Below, in pieces: positions 12,517-13,327 of a stretch of DNA of 13,327 nucleotides. How positions within the stretch are numbered: the first letter of the stretch is position 1; every line of letters begins with the position of its first letter. The position numbers and the translations under genes were made by a program. The stretch is from assembly GCA_002404195.1 (NCBI GenBank), contig DHJF01000040.1, positions 64,189 to 77,515 on the forward strand. The letters are read 5' to 3'. Source of the stretch: Candidatus Saccharibacteria bacterium UBA4727 (lineage in GTDB: Bacteria; Patescibacteriota; Saccharimonadia; Saccharimonadales; Saccharimonadaceae). The notes under the pieces were generated by a model. It had not been told where the DNA came from. It saw nothing but the letters and a program-made list of their open reading frames with translations, and ran no database searches.

Positions 12517-13327
12517 TTATTGCGGTGGACCAGTTGAAGTTGCGCTATTGGCGGAGCCATTCCAAATCCAGCTAGGTGAGTTACCATCGGCATAATTTGC
12601 CAGAGAAGCGCCGCTCTGAATCATGTATGCGTCAAACCATACAGCATCTCCTGTTTGTACAGATAGATTGTACCCACCTGCCTGAGTTGGATACATGTCG
12701 ACAGAAGCCGAACAAGACGCAATGACTTTAGTCCAGGCGTTTGCAGGAATGCCTACAGAACTTGATCCGCACCCAGCATATGAGCCGTCCGAAACTTTAC
12801 TAGCATCAACCCAAGGTGTAATCGTACCGGCACGAGAAGAATATATCCAGAATGACCAAGCCATTGATTGACCAGCTAGTACTTTTAGGCTTTGGCTCGG
12901 TATTCTTGCGGCGGCGCCAGTCTGACCAGCGCTTGTTATCGCTCGTTTAAAGGACGTTGTACCGTGGTACACTTGATCGGTCGCAATAGAAGCTGTTGAA
13001 GATGCAGGGCTACCACCTGATTGCCCAAAGTTTGCCAGGCTGGTTGCATCAGGGTCTTGCGCATAATTCGTAATAGCTGCCACCCCACCAACGCCATCAC
13101 CCGGACAGCCGCCGGCGGTCGGCGTCGGCGCGGTGTCAGCGATCATGTAAGTACTGGTGCCATTGGTACCAGTAATACAGTAGGTGGTGCCGGTGCTGTG
13201 GTAGACGTAGGTCGTGCCGGCACTGGTTGGTAGGCCCTTGCCGCTGTCAACGGCGGCGGCGGTCAGGGCGTAGCTGCTGGTCAGGGTATTGTCATTAGCC
13301 ATTTGCTTGGCACTGCCTTCCAGATCG
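12517..13327 (-). CDS. Type IV pilin-like protein with a C-terminal carbohydrate-binding-like beta-sandwich (5' end outside the window)
   Basis: The frame is open to the window edge, and the Met codon at 13302 is internal rather than the start. The visible beginning (DLEGSAKQMANDN, then TLTSSYALTAAAVDSGKGL) matches the part of type IV pilins just after the hydrophobic helix. Next is a Gly/Ser/Thr-rich section with two cysteines (TTYCITGTNG and AGGCPGDG) like a pilin D-region loop. The prepilin leader and helix must lie beyond position 13327. From about residue 90 of the visible part a roughly 160-residue domain follows. NYAQDPDATSLANF, QVYHGTTSFKRAIT, SMAWSFWIYSSRAG, TKVIASCSASVD and GDAVWFDAYMIQSG form the pattern of CBM4/9-type jelly-roll domains, with a tail (YADGNSPSWIWNGSANSATS) common at the end of such modules. 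Stop TAA at 12517-12519. The start of the visible gene is richer in G+C than the genes around it. Likely a pilus-associated adhesin; ligand unknown. Confidence 0.75.
   Translation of the reverse strand, partial: DLEGSAKQMANDNTLTSSYALTAAAVDSGKGLPTSAGTTYVYHSTGTTYCITGTNGTSTYMIADTAPTPTAGGCPGDGVGGVAAITNYAQDPDATSLANFGQSGGSPASSTASIATDQVYHGTTSFKRAITSAGQTGAAARIPSQSLKVLAGQSMAWSFWIYSSRAGTITPWVDASKVSDGSYAGCGSSSVGIPANAWTKVIASCSASVDMYPTQAGGYNLSVQTGDAVWFDAYMIQSGASLANYADGNSPSWIWNGSANSATSTGPPQ

Overview
The window looks like a chromosomal piece of a small-genome bacterium, most likely a Patescibacteria (CPR) member close to Saccharibacteria (TM7). This is inference. It rests on tight packing, full-length but divergent core enzymes (KsgA with GQHWL, Pgk with an NGTLGYAE loop), a Gram-positive-style DUF348/G5 cell-wall hydrolase, a type IV pilin-like protein and several membrane proteins of unknown function. 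There is no rRNA or tRNA to settle it. The standard genetic code fits: every gene reads through cleanly, and all ten visible stop codons are TAA or TAG.

Layout: eight of the ten genes with visible stop codons form a right-to-left (minus-strand) series. From right to left these are an exported 605-aa beta-propeller protein (10275-12089), pyruvate kinase pyk (8739-10157), phosphoglycerate kinase pgk (7489-8715), triosephosphate isomerase tpiA (6669-7451), a disordered tail-anchored protein of unknown function (5553-6659), the UvrD/PcrA helicase (3438-5546), a secreted DUF348-G5-lysozyme-like protein (2146-3363) and the 16S rRNA dimethyltransferase ksgA (1355-2143). Gaps from tpiA to ksgA are mostly 2-75 bp, so long polycistronic transcripts are likely, with internal promoters. 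A plus-strand five-TM protein (217-1371) meets ksgA tail to tail with a 17-bp overlap. It is divergent from metG, whose first 32 or so codons lie at the left edge. At the right edge, after a roughly 400-bp hairpin-rich non-coding stretch, is the 3' part of a type IV pilin-like protein carrying a carbohydrate-binding-like beta-sandwich.

Functionally the window combines lower glycolysis (TpiA, Pgk, Pyk; GAPDH, mutase and enolase are not here), DNA repair (PcrA), translation and ribosome maturation (MetRS, KsgA), and a cell-surface set (muralytic enzyme, propeller protein, pilin fusion, 5-TM protein). The hydrolase-ksgA pair, with metG nearby, matches a neighbourhood long known in Firmicutes and Actinobacteria.

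Points most worth a second look: a pilin fused to a beta-sandwich adhesin-like domain; a shared extended -10 motif (TGNTANAAT) placed 7-10 nt before several ATGs that lack a Shine-Dalgarno, suggesting leaderless mRNAs; a cluster of small hairpins with TGC loops downstream of the pilin gene; and a 22-bp exact duplication at the left edge that breaks metG and looks like an assembly chimera.
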